Source of the DNA: Phycisphaerales bacterium
GTDB lineage: Bacteria > Planctomycetota > Phycisphaerae > Phycisphaerales > UBA1924
Direction: 5' to 3'
Length of the DNA: 64,000 nt
Assembly: GCA_007693785.1 (NCBI GenBank)
Contig: RECY01000017.1
Coordinates: forward strand, 58,392 to 122,391
Numbering within the stretch: the first letter of the stretch is position 1; each line of letters starts with the position of its first letter. The notes beneath the pieces are model-generated. The model made no database searches. It had not been told where the DNA came from and was given only the letters and a program-made list of their open reading frames with translations. The translations under genes and the position numbers were made by a program. Shown here piece by piece: positions 63,890-64,000 of this stretch.

Positions 63890-64000
63890 GGGAGAAGGGG
63901 GAAGAGAAGCGAGCGGGGAGAAGGCGGGAGGGGAGGGAGGCGGGGGCCCCCCCCCCCCGGGGCCCGCCCCCCCCCCCCCCCCCCGGGGGGGGGGGGGGGG
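63890..64000. other. Low-complexity contig end
   Basis: Purine-rich GGGAGAAGG-like repeats are followed by runs of C, then G, up to 16-20 bases long. No biological feature is seen; the homopolymer runs look like an assembly or read-end artefact. Confidence 0.7.

Overview
The window is GC-rich (roughly 65-70 % by eye) bacterial chromosome, most likely from a planctomycete of the class Phycisphaerae. Reasons: several exported proteins end in a PEP-CTERM-like anchor (P-A/T-P, hydrophobic stretch, Arg cluster); there is a DUF1559-type prepilin-like protein with the H-X9-DG motif; there is a planctomycete-style beta-propeller protein with a dockerin-like C-terminus ending in W...GCP; and there are palindromic intergenic repeats of a type I associate with planctomycetes. 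fliM implies flagella. The assignment rests on family knowledge; no search was run.

Layout. 1-9 kb: a partial exported protein, uvrC without its usual HhH tail, a GAF/PP2C phosphatase, a secreted TPR-like protein, and an ECF sigma factor with its membrane anti-sigma factor. 9-19.5 kb: metG, a cluster of palindromic repeats, a 7Fe ferredoxin, tRNA-Thr, a frame-split propeller/dockerin gene, a prepilin-like protein, two PEP-CTERM-like proteins, a DoxX-like protein and tRNA-Gly. 19.6-37 kb: a DsbD-like reductase, fliM, the translation operon nusA-infB-DUF503-rbfA-HhH, a very long TPR lipoprotein, a YebC-family protein, and nth. 37-47.3 kb: a LolA-like protein, tRNA-Arg, an MFS transporter, an S41 protease, and a pyruvate dehydrogenase operon that is interrupted twice. 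47.4-54.8 kb: a small membrane protein, queC-queE, an SDR oxidoreductase, an Ntn hydrolase, and a tandem pair of PEP-CTERM-like genes, one of them frameshifted. 54.8-64 kb: a second repeat pair, an AT-rich foreign-looking gene, groES-orf-groEL, a receiver-like protein, a solitary nuoB, a double-ACT protein, a YihY membrane protein and a pseudouridine synthase. The last ~60 bases are poly-C/poly-G and look like an artefact.

Most notable: (i) the pdh operon reads pdhA - mntA - hepT - pdhB - [inverted repeat - four-helix-bundle gene - inverted repeat] - pdhC, so a type VII toxin-antitoxin pair and an inverted-repeat-bounded cassette both sit between subunits of one enzyme complex; (ii) two intergenic regions carry REPIN-like head-to-head pairs of a ~40-bp palindrome; (iii) a separate 19-bp hairpin repeat with compensatory changes follows stop codons and probably serves as a terminator; (iv) an AT-rich zinc-ribbon membrane protein gene lies between a REPIN-like pair and groEL. 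Two genes are broken by apparent single-base indels at or near short C/G runs, so sequencing error is a live alternative there.
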